A DNA stretch of 64,000 nucleotides from Hemibagrus wyckioides (lineage: Eukaryota; Chordata; Actinopteri; Siluriformes; Bagridae), in NCBI RefSeq assembly GCF_019097595.1, contig NC_080715.1, positions 4,578,573 through 4,642,572 of the forward strand, read 5' to 3'. This document shows positions 25,133 through 35,871 of the stretch, in pieces. Position numbers and translations under genes: made by a program. Position 1 is the first letter of the stretch; every line of letters begins with the position of its first letter. The notes under the pieces are model-generated. The model saw only the letters and a program-made list of their open reading frames with translations, had not been told where the DNA came from and searched no databases.

Positions 25133-25135
<3 letters not shown>
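24430..25135 (+). promoter_or_regulatory. C2orf88: CpG-rich region with probable smAKAP promoter and 5' non-coding exon
   Basis: CpG density rises here above the AT-rich background. A good splice donor, CAAGAG|GTAAGC, ends at 24806. A 5' UTR exon ending at 24806 spliced to the acceptor at 26575 would give the usual two-exon layout of smAKAP. The transcription start is not visible. This is an inference. Confidence 0.45.

Positions 25136-25167
<32 letters not shown>
25087..25167. repeat. CG and GT dinucleotide runs
   Basis: A short (CG)n run at about 25087-25100 and a (GT)n run at 25136-25167. Both alternate purine and pyrimidine, which favours Z-DNA in general. Confidence 0.9.
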
Positions 25168-25169
<2 letters not shown>

Positions 25170-25269
25170 CATCACGTGGTACAGGAACAAAACATGGCCT
25201 TGTGCTGGTGTGTGTAATTTGGGTGATGTTTTCCTGACCCGCAATAATAAGATTAACAACAACAATAAT

Positions 25270-25592
25270 AGTGGGTCATGGTGGCTAGGTGGTTAGCATA
25301 TTTATATATCCTTGCATGTATTTACATATCCTTGTATCTCTGTGCTTAGGGGTTTGAATTTCATGCTTTCCCCATGCTTCAGGGGTTTCCTCAGGGTATG
25401 CAGGTTTCCTCCTCAGTCCGAAGAGATCCATAGTTGATTGGCGTCTCTAAATCGTCTGTAATCTGGTGTGTGATTCTGCCCTGTGATATTATTCACCCCA
25501 TCCAGGGTGCCCTGAGTACCCGGGGGATAGACCCCAGGTTCCTAGCTACATTGTGTAGGGTTAAGCGTACAGAAAATGGATGGATGGACAAT
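25270..25592 (+). mobile_element. tRNA-derived SINE (family 2)
   Basis: The head GGTGGCTAGGTGGTTAGCAT resembles an A box, with GGGGTTTGAATTTC as a decayed B box. The body has TTTCCTCCTCAGTCCGAAGA, TTGGCGTCTCTAAATCGTCT and CATCCAGGGTGCCCTGAG. The tail is AGAAAATGGATGGATGG. The same family lies in the opposite direction at 42613-42945. Confidence 0.8.
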
Positions 25593-25774
25593 AGTTCTAG
25601 ACACCTTTTTGTTTGAGAGAGAGACAGAAAGAGTGAGAGACAGAGAGAGAGAGAGAGAGAAAGAGTTATTAATGTAAATGAAACAACTTTTTACAACAAA
25701 CTCATTATTCTGAAAATGCTAATGCAATACTCTTCGAATGAAAAGAGTGCTGCGTTTTATCCACGCTGGTCTCC

Positions 25775-25921
25775 ATGGCAACCGACGATGTAAACGAGAT
25801 GGCGGTTTATTTGATCCGTACAACAACTCTCGGATTCTCTCCTGTGATGTCAGAGATACTGTCCAGTGATCAGTACAGTGAGTTAACAGCTACGAGGATT
25901 AAGGTTCGGTGCAGTGACGGA
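25775..25921 (+). other. Possible unrecognised first coding exon
   Basis: An open frame starts at ATG 25775 (or in-frame ATG 25799, with a better start context GAGATGGC) and runs 49 codons to a strong donor GGA|GTGAGT at 25921. It reads MATDDVNEMAVYLIRTTTLG, FSPVMSEILSSDQYSELTAT, RIKVRCSDG. It ends in phase 0 and the frame would stop 6 codons into the intron. GTCTCCATGGCAAC at 25769-25782 resembles the RFX X-box of ciliary gene promoters. I do not recognise the protein. It lies inside the inferred first smAKAP intron on the same strand, and joining it to 26576 keeps an open frame. It may be an alternative first exon, the start of another gene, or chance. Confidence 0.3.
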
Positions 25922-26281
25922 GTGAGTAACTTACTACCTTGAAGATGAGTATTTTATTGCTTTTATACCACGGCAATGCCGACCATTACAATTTTTTATT
26001 GACATTTTATTTCTAAATCTGTTATAAATAGTTGTTCTTGCAACAGTGTCTCTTTTTTACTCGCTCGATTTTTATAAGAAATAACTTTTTCAGATGATGT
26101 AACAATGTGAACGTTAACACATTTAAAATTTTTATTTATGTAGAGGCTGTGCCATTCAAATCTCTGTGAATGACCTGTTACTATAGAAAAAAATGACACA
26201 TTAAACAGTTCACTGTGTCTGCAGGAAGTGGTGCGTAATTCAACCACTGACGCTAACATACTTTAAACTGCTCCCGGACGT

Positions 26282-26400
26282 ACGTGCAACTTAGCCACCC
26301 TTCGTTCGTGTGCTGACGCAAATTTCTTGCAAAATTTTAATTCTTAAGGCAAAAATCTGTAAGGGAGGGCATTCATATGCCAAGGTTCCACTGTACATCC
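26282..26400 (-). mobile_element. Fragment of GTGGAACCTCGG repeat family
   Basis: On the minus strand the end reads TACAGTGGAACCTTGGCATA followed by TGAATGCCCTCCCTTACAGA, matching 43111 onward. A TA flank and CAGTGGAACC end suggest a mariner/Tigger-like DNA transposon, but no transposase is seen. Confidence 0.6.
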
Positions 26401-26701
26401 ATGTAGTCAGGACTCTCTGTGCTCGAACAAACACTGGACACGAAAAGGCCAGAACCATCAAGACACTGTAATAAATAACCAGCTTCATCTAGAGCCGCTG
26501 TCAGAAGGTGTATTTATCTGGTCAGGTAAAGATCAGCAACATAAATCACTGATGCTCTTCATCTTCCCCTGGCAGGCAGAGCAGAAGTCGTCCATGAGTG
26601 AGCCGTGCTTCATCATCTGGTCACGAGCAAAACTTCACCAGCATCCTCCCCTTGATATTCTTCTCTCCTCTCTTTTAAACCAATGCTCCATTTCCTGGAT
26701 C

Positions 26702-26974
26702 ATGGGATGCGTCAAATCCAAGTGCAACAAGCCCACACAGAACTCCAGCACGGTGGAGAAGGTGGACGGCCAGCCCGGGACCAAGCGAGGGGAGAAAGCT
26801 GTCCTGGTGTATTCGGAAACAGGTCCGGATCAGGACACGTCTCGGGTCAACCCTGTCCTTCTGGACTACGCGCAGAGACTGTCGGAGGAGATCGTGGCTC
26901 GGGCGGTGCAGCAGTGGGCCGAGGTGGACAGCCGTTACAGTGACATCCCGTACATCGAGTGCGACGTGCCGTGA
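26702..26974 (+). CDS. C2orf88: Small membrane A-kinase anchor protein (smAKAP)
   Basis: A 90-aa protein starting MGCVKSKCNK and ending at TGA 26972-26974. Gly2 and Cys3 form the N-myristoylation/palmitoylation signal that puts smAKAP at the plasma membrane. Residues about 51-72 (NPVLLDYAQRLSEEIVARAV, QQWA) form the amphipathic helix that binds the PKA RI regulatory subunit. The C-terminus SRYSDIPYIEC-DVP matches the family's conserved DIPYIE motif. Length and single coding exon fit the family. An acceptor after TTCCCCTGGCAG ends at 26575, leaving 126 nt of 5' UTR in the exon. The frame is open upstream to 26552 with extra in-frame ATGs, but only the 26702 start exposes the lipidated MGC. It lies between mstn and hibch, as in tetrapods, which supports orthology. 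Confidence 0.93.
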   Translation: MGCVKSKCNKPTQNSSTVEKVDGQPGTKRGEKAVLVYSETGPDQDTSRVNPVLLDYAQRLSEEIVARAVQQWAEVDSRYSDIPYIECDVP

Positions 26975-27730
26975 CGAGTGCTTTACCGAGGTCCAGGAGC
27001 GCAGCTCGGCCTGACGGAAACCAGGGATTTTTTTTGCGAACGTGCTGCATGATGAGAATGCAGGAGAAACTTGGTGTTTGGATTCCTTTTGTAAGTGTAT
27101 AATGTTTGTGTGGGAAGCAGCACTGAAGCAGCACTGAGGCTTTTCTGTCTGTAAAAGCACAAACCTACAAAAGCAGTGCTATCAAAGCATCTGTATGCCT
27201 CGCAGGTTTGATTTTTTTTTTTTTACTTAATCACTCAGATATCATATCCACAGCCTGAATATCCACAGAGCAAAAGCCAAGCGCAAGGTCCAGAGTCCAA
27301 AATGGCATTGATCCCAGAGCTGCTATAAATAAACTAGATCCCATGATCCCTGCGTTCGTTTGGATCAACAAACGTCCCTCGTCCCTCCGGAGGGAAGTTT
27401 GTGGGATTTCCACACTAAGGCCAGTTTTTTTTTTTAAACTGTATGAGATCCCAATAAGATCTTGCCCAAATTCATGAACAGATGGTGTGATAACAGGAGC
27501 GATTAATGATGAGCCTCTAATGATAGATCAGTGATCCAGATATAAGCTTCTGCAGAAAACCGACTTGCATAAACCAGTTTTCTTTTGAGGTTCAGGATAT
27601 TTTTCTTCCCATTAGAGTGTTTTATTTATGTTTTGTCAAACTAGCATAATTCTGTAGCTGTTCTGTAAGTTTTGCGTCATCCTAAACCACATCGGATTTT
27701 AGACGAGCGTCTACGTGGTGCCTCAACGGC

Positions 27731-27736
27731 AATAAA
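27731..27736 (+). terminator. Candidate smAKAP polyadenylation signal
   Basis: AATAAA followed within 30 nt by a GT-rich stretch (GATTGTGTCATATCATGTGT). A nearer AATAAA sits at about 27326. The 3' UTR would be 0.35 or 0.76 kb. Confidence 0.45.
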
Positions 27737-28185
27737 ATCAGTGATTGTGTCATATCATGTGTTCTCAGTCCACCTCACAACCAAAGAATTTGTTTTCTTT
27801 TAACTATAAACATGGCTCCATACCAAATTTTGTCAACAGGAATTAACTTCTTGCTGAACTTAGCTAATATCCCAGATGTTAAATCAGTTCTCCACTGAAA
27901 TTTGTCCACTCCTTAAATGGATAGAAATGTTTTAGTGTGGATAGATGTTGTGGAGGAAGAAAAAATCCTGTATTAATGTGGACATGGCCTCAGGTGCATT
28001 TCCACCACCGAAACAGAACCTCGAGTAATTAAAATGGTTCCGTCAAGTTCCTAGTGGTATGTTTTGAGAAAAAGTGCTGTTATTTTTTTTGGTAGCATTG
28101 CTAATAAACATCATTTCAGATTCATATGTTGATTGGCTCATCTGCTTTTTTGGAGGTTATTTGTTTTTAATAGTTTAAAGTGATA

Positions 28186-28692
28186 TGCTATACTGCCAAA
28201 AGTATTGGGACACCCCTCCAAATCGTTGAGTTCAGGTGTTGTTTTTCAGGGGTTGGACTCGGCCCCTTAGTTCCAGTGAAAGGAACTCTTAATGCTTCAG
28301 CTTCATACCAAGACATTTTGGACAATTTCATGCTCTTTGTGGGAACAGTTTGGGGATGACCCCTTCCTGTTCCAACATGACAAACCAAGGTCCATAAAGA
28401 CATGGATGAGTGAGTTTGGTGTGGAGGAACTTGACTGGCCTGCTCAGAGTCCTGACCTCAAACCCATAGAACAGAGTGGAGACTGTAAGCCAGGCCTTGT
28501 CCAACATCAGTGCCTGACCTCACAAATGTGCTTCTAGAGGAATGGTCAAAAATTCCCATAAACACTCCTAAACCTTGTGGAAAGCCTTCCCAGAAGAGTT
28601 GAAGCTGTTATAGCTGCAAAGGGCGGGACAACTCCATATTACATTCATGTGCATGTAAAGGCAGACGTCCCAAAACTTTTGGCAATAATGTG
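28186..28692 (+). mobile_element. Tc1-type short element, copy 6 (family A)
   Basis: Ends are decayed (left TGCTATACTGCCAAAAGTAT, right CAAAACTTTTGGCAATAATG), with TA on both flanks. It keeps LWEQFGDDPFLFQHD and SIKTWMSEFGVEELDWPAQ but has a small deletion after PDLKPIEQ that removes the HLWDELE motif. The same deletion-type junction (ATAGAACAGAGTGGAGACTG) appears in the first part of copy 5, so the two share a history. Confidence 0.88.
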
Positions 28693-29189
28693 TAACTTGT
28701 GTGTGTGTGTGCTGATTAGTGTGTGGACATTTAAGGATTTAAAAGTAAAAGCAAAGCAAGTGTATCATTAGGAAACTGAAGAAACTGATCACAGTTTTAT
28801 TTTTAATGTTCATGATATTCTGTGAATTTGAATGAATCTCTGATCCATAAAAGTTCGAAACCCATAAACCTTTATTTACTTATTAAGTTGATGCTAAGTT
28901 TATGTTTATTATTTTTGTATTAGCAATTTACCAGCACCTCAAATGTTAACGTTTCTGACTGTTTTGTCTAGTTTCCACTGACATTATTCATATAAACTAA
29001 CTAATAAGTTCTAGAGTTTCTGAAATGGTTCCTGTGGTGGAAATGTGGCCATAGACCATGAAAGTAAACACCTAAGTGAAGTACACGCTAATCTTTTACA
29101 GCAGAAAGAAATTCTAAAGAACCAGAGATAATCCGCTTATTAGGAGAAAAGAAGTCCAAGGTACACTCAAAAAACACTTTATTATGAAC
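28693..29189. other. No gene recognised
   Basis: AT-rich intergenic DNA between two transposon remnants, with no coding signal. Confidence 0.45.
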
Positions 29190-30140
29190 ATGTGTACAAC
29201 TTTTCCATGCAATTATCTAATCATCCGATCATCTGGCAACTGGGCAATTCATAACATCATGCAGATCCACACCACGGGTAATGTTCACATCACCATCGGA
29301 ATGGAGAAAAGACTGATTTCATGTCTGTGGCATGATTATTTGTGCAAGGCTGGATTAAGTATTTCAGACACTGCTGATCTCCTGGGATTTTTTACACCCA
29401 ATTCTACACAAAATGGTGCAAATAAAATGAGCTAAAGGTTTTAAAATGAATAATAATAACAAGATAAAGTTCTTTGCAACAAACGTTGATGTTGGCGTGA
29501 TAAAGCAAGTAGCTGTAATACTTTTAGAGTTGAATGGATAGACAGGGTGCCAATACTTAAAGGAAAACGGCAAGTCTTATCAGTTAGGACAAAAATGCAA
29601 CTTGATCAGTCTAAATGTTTCTGTTTGGTGGAAGTAGCTTGAAAGTTGGGAAATTTTCCTTGGAAGTCAATGGGAATTTTGGCCACTTTCAGCTTCTGGA
29701 TCAGGAAAAGCGTAATTCCGATCAAAAAGGCACACTATAGCAGACTAATTCACACCTGCAGATGAGTTGTTTTTGTTGATGAGAAAGGTGTTTTTGAGAA
29801 GATCACCAGACTGGTTTGAGCTAACAAAAACTACAGTAATTCACATAACTGCTCCAGAGAACTGGAGAAACCTAGCCTCGTCTGATGAATCCGGATTTCT
29901 GCTGATGGTCGGGTCAAAATTTGGCTCCAACACCATGGACCCTACCTGCCTTGTGTCAACAGTCCAGCTGGAGGAGGTGGTGTGATGATATGTGGAATGT
30001 TTTCTCTGGAAACCTTGGGCTGTTAACACCAATCAATCATGGCTTGAATTCCACAGACTACTGCAGTACTCTTTAGATCTCTTTATTGCTTCATGACCAC
30101 AACTGACCATCTTCTTAACGCTACTTCAGGCATGATTGTG
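29190..30140 (+). mobile_element. Broken Tc1-type element (family C)
   Basis: Two blocks of a teleost Tc1 transposase gene remain. The first (29200-29430) includes GGAATGGAGAAAAGACTGAT and TCAGACACTGCTGATCTCCT GGG, the N-terminal DNA-binding part (LSISDTADLLGF). The second (29800-30140) translates to ENWRNLASSDESGFLL, the region with the first catalytic Asp (SDES), then CLVSTVQLEEVV and a GGAATGTTTTCTCTGG stretch. About 350 bp between them is unrelated, and stops abound, so it is dead. Confidence 0.75.
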
Positions 30141-30307
30141 GCTTTTGCTGTGAGACAGGGTGTACCATCACAAGAACATATCAGTGATCTTCAGTGTTCT
30201 TCTCAAGTAGATCTGAATCTAGAATCTAGATCTAGAATCTAGAAGAAGCAGCAGGTAAGAGGAGAACTCTTTTTTGTATCTGCCTCCATGAGGTTATATT
30301 TTGTGTT

Positions 30308-30430
30308 ATCTCAGTTAGGAGTACACAGATCCCAGGTCCACCTAGCTGCCACTGCTGGGCCCCTGAGCAAGGCCCTTAACCCTCAATTGCTCAGTTGTAT
30401 AAAAAATTAAATAAAAATGTAAGTCTGCCA
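30308..30430 (+). mobile_element. tRNA-derived SINE fragment (family 1)
   Basis: Contains CCCAGGTCCACCTAGCTGCC, ACTGCTGGGCCCCTGAGCAA and GGCCCTTAACCCTCAATTGC. The head is truncated. It lies in the loop between the inverted Tc1 fragments at 30088 and 30531. Confidence 0.75.
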
Positions 30431-30530
30431 ATTGAGATCCTTGCACAATTCTCCTGGTGCTTCACCCGATTACATCCCGGACTGATCCCCCAGAGAGACT
30501 GGAGTATCTACTGGATTCTACTGGATTCAG

Positions 30531-30795
30531 ATCTACTGTGAAGAACACTGAAGATCACCAAATTCATGTTCATGTGATGGTGCAAAGGCAAAAGCCACAA
30601 TCATCCTGGAAGTAGCCTTAAATAGATGGTCAGTTGTGGTCATGAAGCGATGCAGATGATCATGAACAGTACTCAGTAGTCTGTGCAATTCAGCAATGTA
30701 GAAATGAGAACACGAAAGTGCACCTGAAACATCTGCAGGAACGATGCAGTCAGCATGGACCAGAGAATGTTTCCAACATCTTGTGGAATCCATGC
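30531..30795 (-). mobile_element. Inverted Tc1-type fragment (family C)
   Basis: The reverse complement of 30531-30653 matches 30088-30212 (GACCACAACTGACCATCT, GATTGTGGCTTTTGC, GATCTTCAGTGTTCTTC). The minus frame at 30533-30793 continues as HFYIAELHRLLSTVHDHLHR, resembling the region before the second catalytic Asp of Tc1 transposases. Confidence 0.6.
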
Positions 30796-32045
30796 CATGA
30801 AGAATTTTAAGAGCAAAGACAGTCTTATCCCAGTGCTAGCATAGAGTTCCTAATAAAGTGCTCAGTGAGGGTATATCAGTGAAATCTCCTTCAGTCATGC
30901 GCCGGATACTGGACGATTCTGACCACCAGACTCCTTTGCCGTCTAACCGAATACTTTAACCAACGTCCCTTTAAATCCATCTGTCTACATGAGCCACAGA
31001 AATCTGTAGACGTTTAAATATTTATAGTGTGACATCTCGAGCTAATGGAATAGCCATAGCGATGAAGCGTTAGCTTGTTTGTATTAAGATGTCTGAGCAA
31101 CAGCAAATCCATTTCACACTTAAAGAGTGATTAGATGCTCTGATCCTGGATAATCTCCAGATCTTCTTGCATCCTTAACACTATTTTAACCGAGTCAGCT
31201 GCTCTTAGATTAACTCGTATACACCAGATTAGCTGGACGATGCAAGTTTATTTTTATTGGTGGGCACCCGGGTGCTAGCGAGGTCAGAGTGAGTATTTAT
31301 TTTAGTTTTTTTGTTTGTTTTTTTCCACCCACTTCTACTTCTGTCCTGTATTAATCCAGTCATGATGCCATGATAAGAAATTCAGGTGCTTATGCTACGA
31401 TGTCAAACTGACTCTGAAGCTCTGTTCTGTTTAGAGGTTTACGATAAAAAATAATCACAGAAGATGAAGGTGATGCTAATAAAATGAACTAATGCCTTTC
31501 CAAACCTGTCTTATTTCTTCAGCTATCTATTTTTCGTTATAACATCATTTCTCGTTAATCAGACACTAAATGAATAGAAATGCGCTGTTCTGATATCGAC
31601 CAAATCAGACCAGATCAGATGGTCTAGTTTTTACAATCCAATCCTGTTTTTTAAGCATTCAGGGGGACGGGGGGAGACAGGGCCACCAAACTGGATCCCT
31701 GAGCAAGGCCCTTAACCCTCAATAAATGAGATGATGTGATGCTGTGGACTCCCCCCCCCTTTGATCTGCTTAAAACAGAGTCTAGACTTCATGTAGAAAC
31801 AGAGCTACTTATGAGAATGTCCTGTTATAAGCTATAACCAGTGTTTTTGTGTCAGCTGCTTCTCCGCCCCGGTTCTGCTTTAGCTGTCGGGAAGCGGCTC
31901 ATCTCACCGGCAATTCAGTCATTAGATTAGCAGCTCTGTCGCATGCCAGACAAAATCCCTCACCGTCTCCAGGGACTGATTCATTAACCGGATTTCTGAG
32001 GATTTACAGTCCAAGCTCTGAGAGTCGGATCTACGTTCAGCTTGT
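30796..32045. other. Mostly unannotated, with one SINE scrap
   Basis: CCTGAGCAAGGCCCTTAACC at about 31697-31717 is a piece of the family 1 SINE. The remainder shows no gene. Confidence 0.45.
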
Positions 32046-32500
32046 GATGTCACAAATAATCTTCTTCTTCTTTCAGCTTTTCCCTTCAGGGGTCTCCACA
32101 GCGAATCATCTCTCTTCACCTATCCCTATCTTCTGCATCCTCAACACTTGCACCCACTAGCTTCATAGCCTAATTTATTCCATCCATATACCTCATCTTT
32201 GGCCTTCTTCTTTGCCTCCTGCCTGGCAGCTCCATGTCCTACATTCTCCTACCAATATACTCACTCTCCCTCCTCTGGACATGTCCAAACCATCTTAATC
32301 TGGCCTCCCTAACTTCATTCCCCAAACGTCCAACATGAGCTGTCCCTCTGATGTACTCGTTCTTAATCCTGTCCAACCGTGTCCCTCCCAAAGAGAACCT
32401 CAACATCTTCAGCTCTGCTACCTCCAGCTCTGACTCCTGTCTCTGTCTCAGTGACACTGCCTCTAAACCATACATCATAATCAAATCCCTTATTAAAGGA
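32046..32500 (-). mobile_element. LINE 3' end fragment
   Basis: The minus strand encodes MMYGLEAVSLRQRQESELEV, AELKMLRFSLGGTRLDRIKN, EYIRGTAHVGRLGNEVREAR, LRWFGHVQRRESEYIGRRM, the conserved C-terminal region of ORF2 in several teleost non-LTR retrotransposons. The 3' part ends in GACCCCTGAAGGGAAAAGCT and GAAAGAAGAAGAAGA, a familiar tail. Clade not assigned; 5'-truncated and inactive. Confidence 0.8.
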
Positions 32501-33773
32501 TGATAATATAGTAGCTGAAAATGTGCGAGTCAAGCCTGGATTATATTTATATCCACATCCGAGATGTCTGCTGCACATCCTATAGTCTGTGAAGCACATC
32601 CTCCAGAGCAGCAAGAACAAGATTTCAAGCAGTTTGTGTTTGAATTGAAATCACCTTGTGTCCAGTCTTCAGATCAGTAGATACTATGAAGGTAAGGTCA
32701 GAGTTTTCAATCTGAGACACGGCTTATGACAATAATCACGAGGACAGCAGGATGTTTAAGGAGTAACGGCTTGCTTGTGGGTGAAACCGAAACATTTTTT
32801 ATAGTTGAAAGCTGACAGACAGGAATCCTTCTTCTAGCGGACGCCACATTTAATCCCTCAGATGTACGTGACAGACGGTCTGTGATCTACGCCTGCTCAC
32901 AACATCAGTGCTCCTGTATGTGGAAGAATAAACCAGGCTTAAAGCTAACTGGTTTATGTTAGTGCTGCACGATATATTTTTACCGTTAGTACTTTACCGT
33001 TAGTTCTACTTCAGCATCCGTGGAAACGAACAAACGAAGACGATATTTGTGCGTATGACAATGACTTGAACAAAAAAAAAAATAGCTGGTTGTCATGGTG
33101 ATGTTATATTTGGACAGATTCGGATGCTGTTAAATAATAAAATCACTGAAAATAACGACGAAAATAAGACAACACTGTGAGCTAGTTTACTAGCTGTAAG
33201 GTTAGCTAGCTAAGATAATGTTAGCCATGTTAGACTATATGGGAAGGCAGAAGGACGTAGGGGGCGGTCCTGATTTACATAACCATGCATATTCATAAAT
33301 ACTGGATAAATGATCCTGGATAAATGTCTGGATTTCTCAGACGTTTAAAAAACATGATTTATTTGATTGTAGAGACTTCAAAATGAAGTGAAAGCTGACG
33401 AACAAATGAAAACAAAAACAAACGAAAGGTCATGAAGACATTATGTTCTTTAATGATCGGAGAAATGATGCAAACAGATTGATTCGTGGTCAAATTGAAG
33501 GCATTTGGTCGAAACTGTCAGTCGCTTCAAGCCGCGGATTTCAGCGCAGAGATGGACGTTTTCCTCAGGAGCCAAGGCGGTCATGGAGGATTTGTTCGGA
33601 GGATATAGAAATTCGTGGAGAAGTCACAGGAGACGTGATGTAGAGACGTTTTACAGCCTAATCACCGAAAGGATGCATGACGTTCACGTCTAAGCAACAC
33701 ATATCATGGGATCAGACGGCCAGGTTTTATTTCTACCTACAGAGACACTCCTCAGCTCTGTGTGTGATTTATG
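32501..33773. other. No gene recognised
   Basis: Intergenic between a LINE fragment and the HIBCH 3' end. Short reading frames at 33443-33693 look random. Confidence 0.45.
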
Positions 33774-33779
33774 TTTATT
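33774..33779 (-). terminator. HIBCH polyadenylation signal
   Basis: TTTATT on the plus strand gives AATAAA on the minus strand, about 92 nt beyond the HIBCH stop codon. It is the first such signal after the stop. Confidence 0.6.
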
Positions 33780-33870
33780 ACAGTCTTAAAAAGAAAGAAA
33801 GAAAGAACATACAGTACGTCTGCTCGGGTTCCTGGCTACACTACAGACGATTCTTTCTGCTTTGTGGTGA

Positions 33871-33986
33871 TCACAGTTTGAGATCTTTGTCTCCCAGAGA
33901 AGCGAAGCTTTCCTCCACACTCTGCGCCGAGACTTCAGCCAGAGTCGCCGGTTTCCACTTAGGACTCTGATCTTTATCAATTAACA
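33871..33986 (-). CDS. hibch: HIBCH terminal exon
   Basis: 116 nt including TGA at 33871-33873, after a GTTTGCAG acceptor. It reads (V)[37 protein letters not shown]. The [12 protein letters not shown] motif and the terminal SLGxxDLK match vertebrate HIBCH. The reading frame is intact through all eight exons, so the gene looks functional. Confidence 0.96.
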
Positions 33987-34070
33987 CTGCAAACACAGCA
34001 GAGGGGAGAAAACGTGCAGCATGGAACCAGAAAATAAAACAGAGAAATGAAATAAAAATCAGTCTCTTCA

Positions 34071-34073
<3 letters not shown>

Positions 34074-34113
<40 letters not shown>
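34074..34113. repeat. AAT microsatellite
   Basis: Uninterrupted (AAT)n in the last HIBCH intron, 16 bp from the microexon donor. Confidence 0.95.
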
Positions 34114-34117
<4 letters not shown>

Positions 34118-34128
34118 TAAACTCTTAC

Positions 34129-34162
34129 CAGCTCTCACACCTTCGTAGAAATCGTGTCCTCT
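34129..34162 (-). CDS. hibch: HIBCH microexon: [11 protein letters not shown]
   Basis: A 34-nt exon from TTTTGCAG to GCTG|GTAAGA encoding [11 protein letters not shown] plus one base, an invariant family motif (HDFxEGVRA). On its 3' side the intron runs into a (TTA)n microsatellite at 34074-34113, and on its 5' side lies the 22-bp minisatellite. Confidence 0.93.
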
Positions 34163-34299
34163 CTGCAAAACGAGCAAAAAACAACAAGCCAAGAAAGACA
34201 ACCAAGTAAAAAGGGAACAGTTTTATAAGGTTCACTAGCAGGCTGATGAAAAAATCAAGGCAGTTTTAATTTATTAAAGAGTATTTTTTGAAATAACAA

Positions 34300-35335
34300 A
34301 TGATCATTGTTAGATGAAGATAGTGACGTTATTACGATACGAGTCACATTATTACGAGCAGAGAGTCATGTTATTACGAGACGAGAGATGTGTTATTATG
34401 AGAAGAGGGTGAAGTTATTAGGAGAAAACTCATGTTATTACAAGAAAAACGTCACATTATTACGAGAAAAGAGTCGCGTTATTCTGAGAAGAAAGTCACG
34501 TTCGTACGAGAAAAGTCATTTTATTACGAGAAGAGAGTCACGTTATTAGGAGATGAGAATCACGTTATTAAGAGAAAAGAGTCACATAACTAATAGAAGA
34601 GAGTCACGTTATTACGAGAAAAGAGTCATGTTATTCTGAGAAGAAAGTCACGTTCTTACGAGAAGAGAGTCAGGTTATTACGAGAAGAGAGTCAGGTTAT
34701 TACGAGAAGAGAGTCAGGTTATTACGAGAAGAGAATCACGTTATTAAGAGAAAAGAGTCACATTACTAATAGAAGAGAGTCACGTTATTACGAGAAAAGA
34801 GTCGTGTTATTCTGAGAAGAAAGTCACGTTCTTACGAGAAGAGAGTCAGGTTATTACGAGAAGAGAGTCAGGTTATTACGAGAAGAGAGTCAGGTTATTA
34901 CGAGAAGAGAATCACGTTATTACGAGAAGAGAATCACGTTATTAAGAGAAAAGAGTCACATTACTAATAGAAGAGAGTCACGTTATTATGAGAAAAGAGT
35001 CGTGTTATTCTGAGAAGAAAGTCACGTTCTTACGAGATGAGAGTCAGGTTATTACGAGAAGAGAGTCAGGTTATTACGAGAAGAGAATCACGTTATTAAG
35101 AGAAGAGTCACGTTATTAAGAGAAGAGAGTCACGTTATTAAGAGAAGAGTCACGTTATTACGAGAAAAGAGTCACGTTATTACGAGAAGAGAGTCATGTT
35201 ATTACTATAAGAGTCACATTATTAAGAGAAGAGTCACGTTATTACAAGAAGAGAGTCACATTATGACGAGAAAAGTCACATCATTATGAGAAAAGCGTCA
35301 CGTTATTACCAGAAAAGTCACGTTATTAAGCTTCA
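34300..35335. repeat. 22-bp minisatellite in HIBCH intron
   Basis: Tandem units like GAGTCACGTTATTACGAGAA GA. Variant units (CAGGTT, TTCTGAGAAGAAA, ACTAATAG) recur in a fixed order about every 180-200 bp (starting about 34555, 34732 and 34930), so there is a higher-order structure. Confidence 0.95.
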
Positions 35336-35501
35336 CTTTATTGCAGGAAAAGGATCTGTTATCAGTAAACATCTTCTGGTTTAAGGATCTCGTTACACCA
35401 AAACGAGTTATTAGGAGAAAACCGTCTGATTATAATGAAACACCTGGTTATTAGACATCAGCACAAAGAGAGACGACGTGACGTGAGCAGATGTGACGTA
35501 C

Positions 35502-35621
35502 CATACAGGCCTGACTGAGTCTGTACTCCATCACCAGCACTTCCTGTAGACTCAGACCACCTCCCGTCTGCAGCTGTCTGAAGGTGAGCTTCAGTGATGT
35601 CGGGGACATCTTCGACAAAGT
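35502..35621 (-). CDS. hibch: HIBCH exon: [14 protein letters not shown] block
   Basis: 120 nt, phase 0 both ends, from GATGTAG to GTATG|GTACGT. It reads [40 protein letters not shown], including the strongly conserved KMSPTSLK and EYRLSQACM motifs that pack against the active site. Confidence 0.96.
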
Positions 35622-35871
35622 CTACATCACCACAACACCTCGATTAATAATACTGAAGATCTCATTTTCTCAAACCTTCATCCTCCTCCTCACGTCTTTC
35701 CTTTCTCAGCGTCACAGAGTCACTCTAGATACCGGACTCTGGGTTCCTGCTTCAGCACAATATTCTTGTACATTGTGTGGTCAAAAGTATGTGCACCCCT
35801 GGCCATCACACCCAAATAAAGTTGGAAACACACATCTGTTTGGAATGTCTCTGTATGCTGTAGCATTATAT

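Noticed and set aside
26675..27160. 161-codon minus-strand frame
   Set aside because: Antisense shadow of the smAKAP coding exon with no splice or family support.
33443..33693. Two overlapping frames of 62-66 codons
   Set aside because: Arg/Ser-rich without recognisable domain; sits downstream of the HIBCH 3' end in the opposite direction with no transcript signals.
34300..35335. CRISPR-like direct repeats
   Set aside because: Units are contiguous with no unique spacers, and the context is an animal intron. It is a minisatellite.
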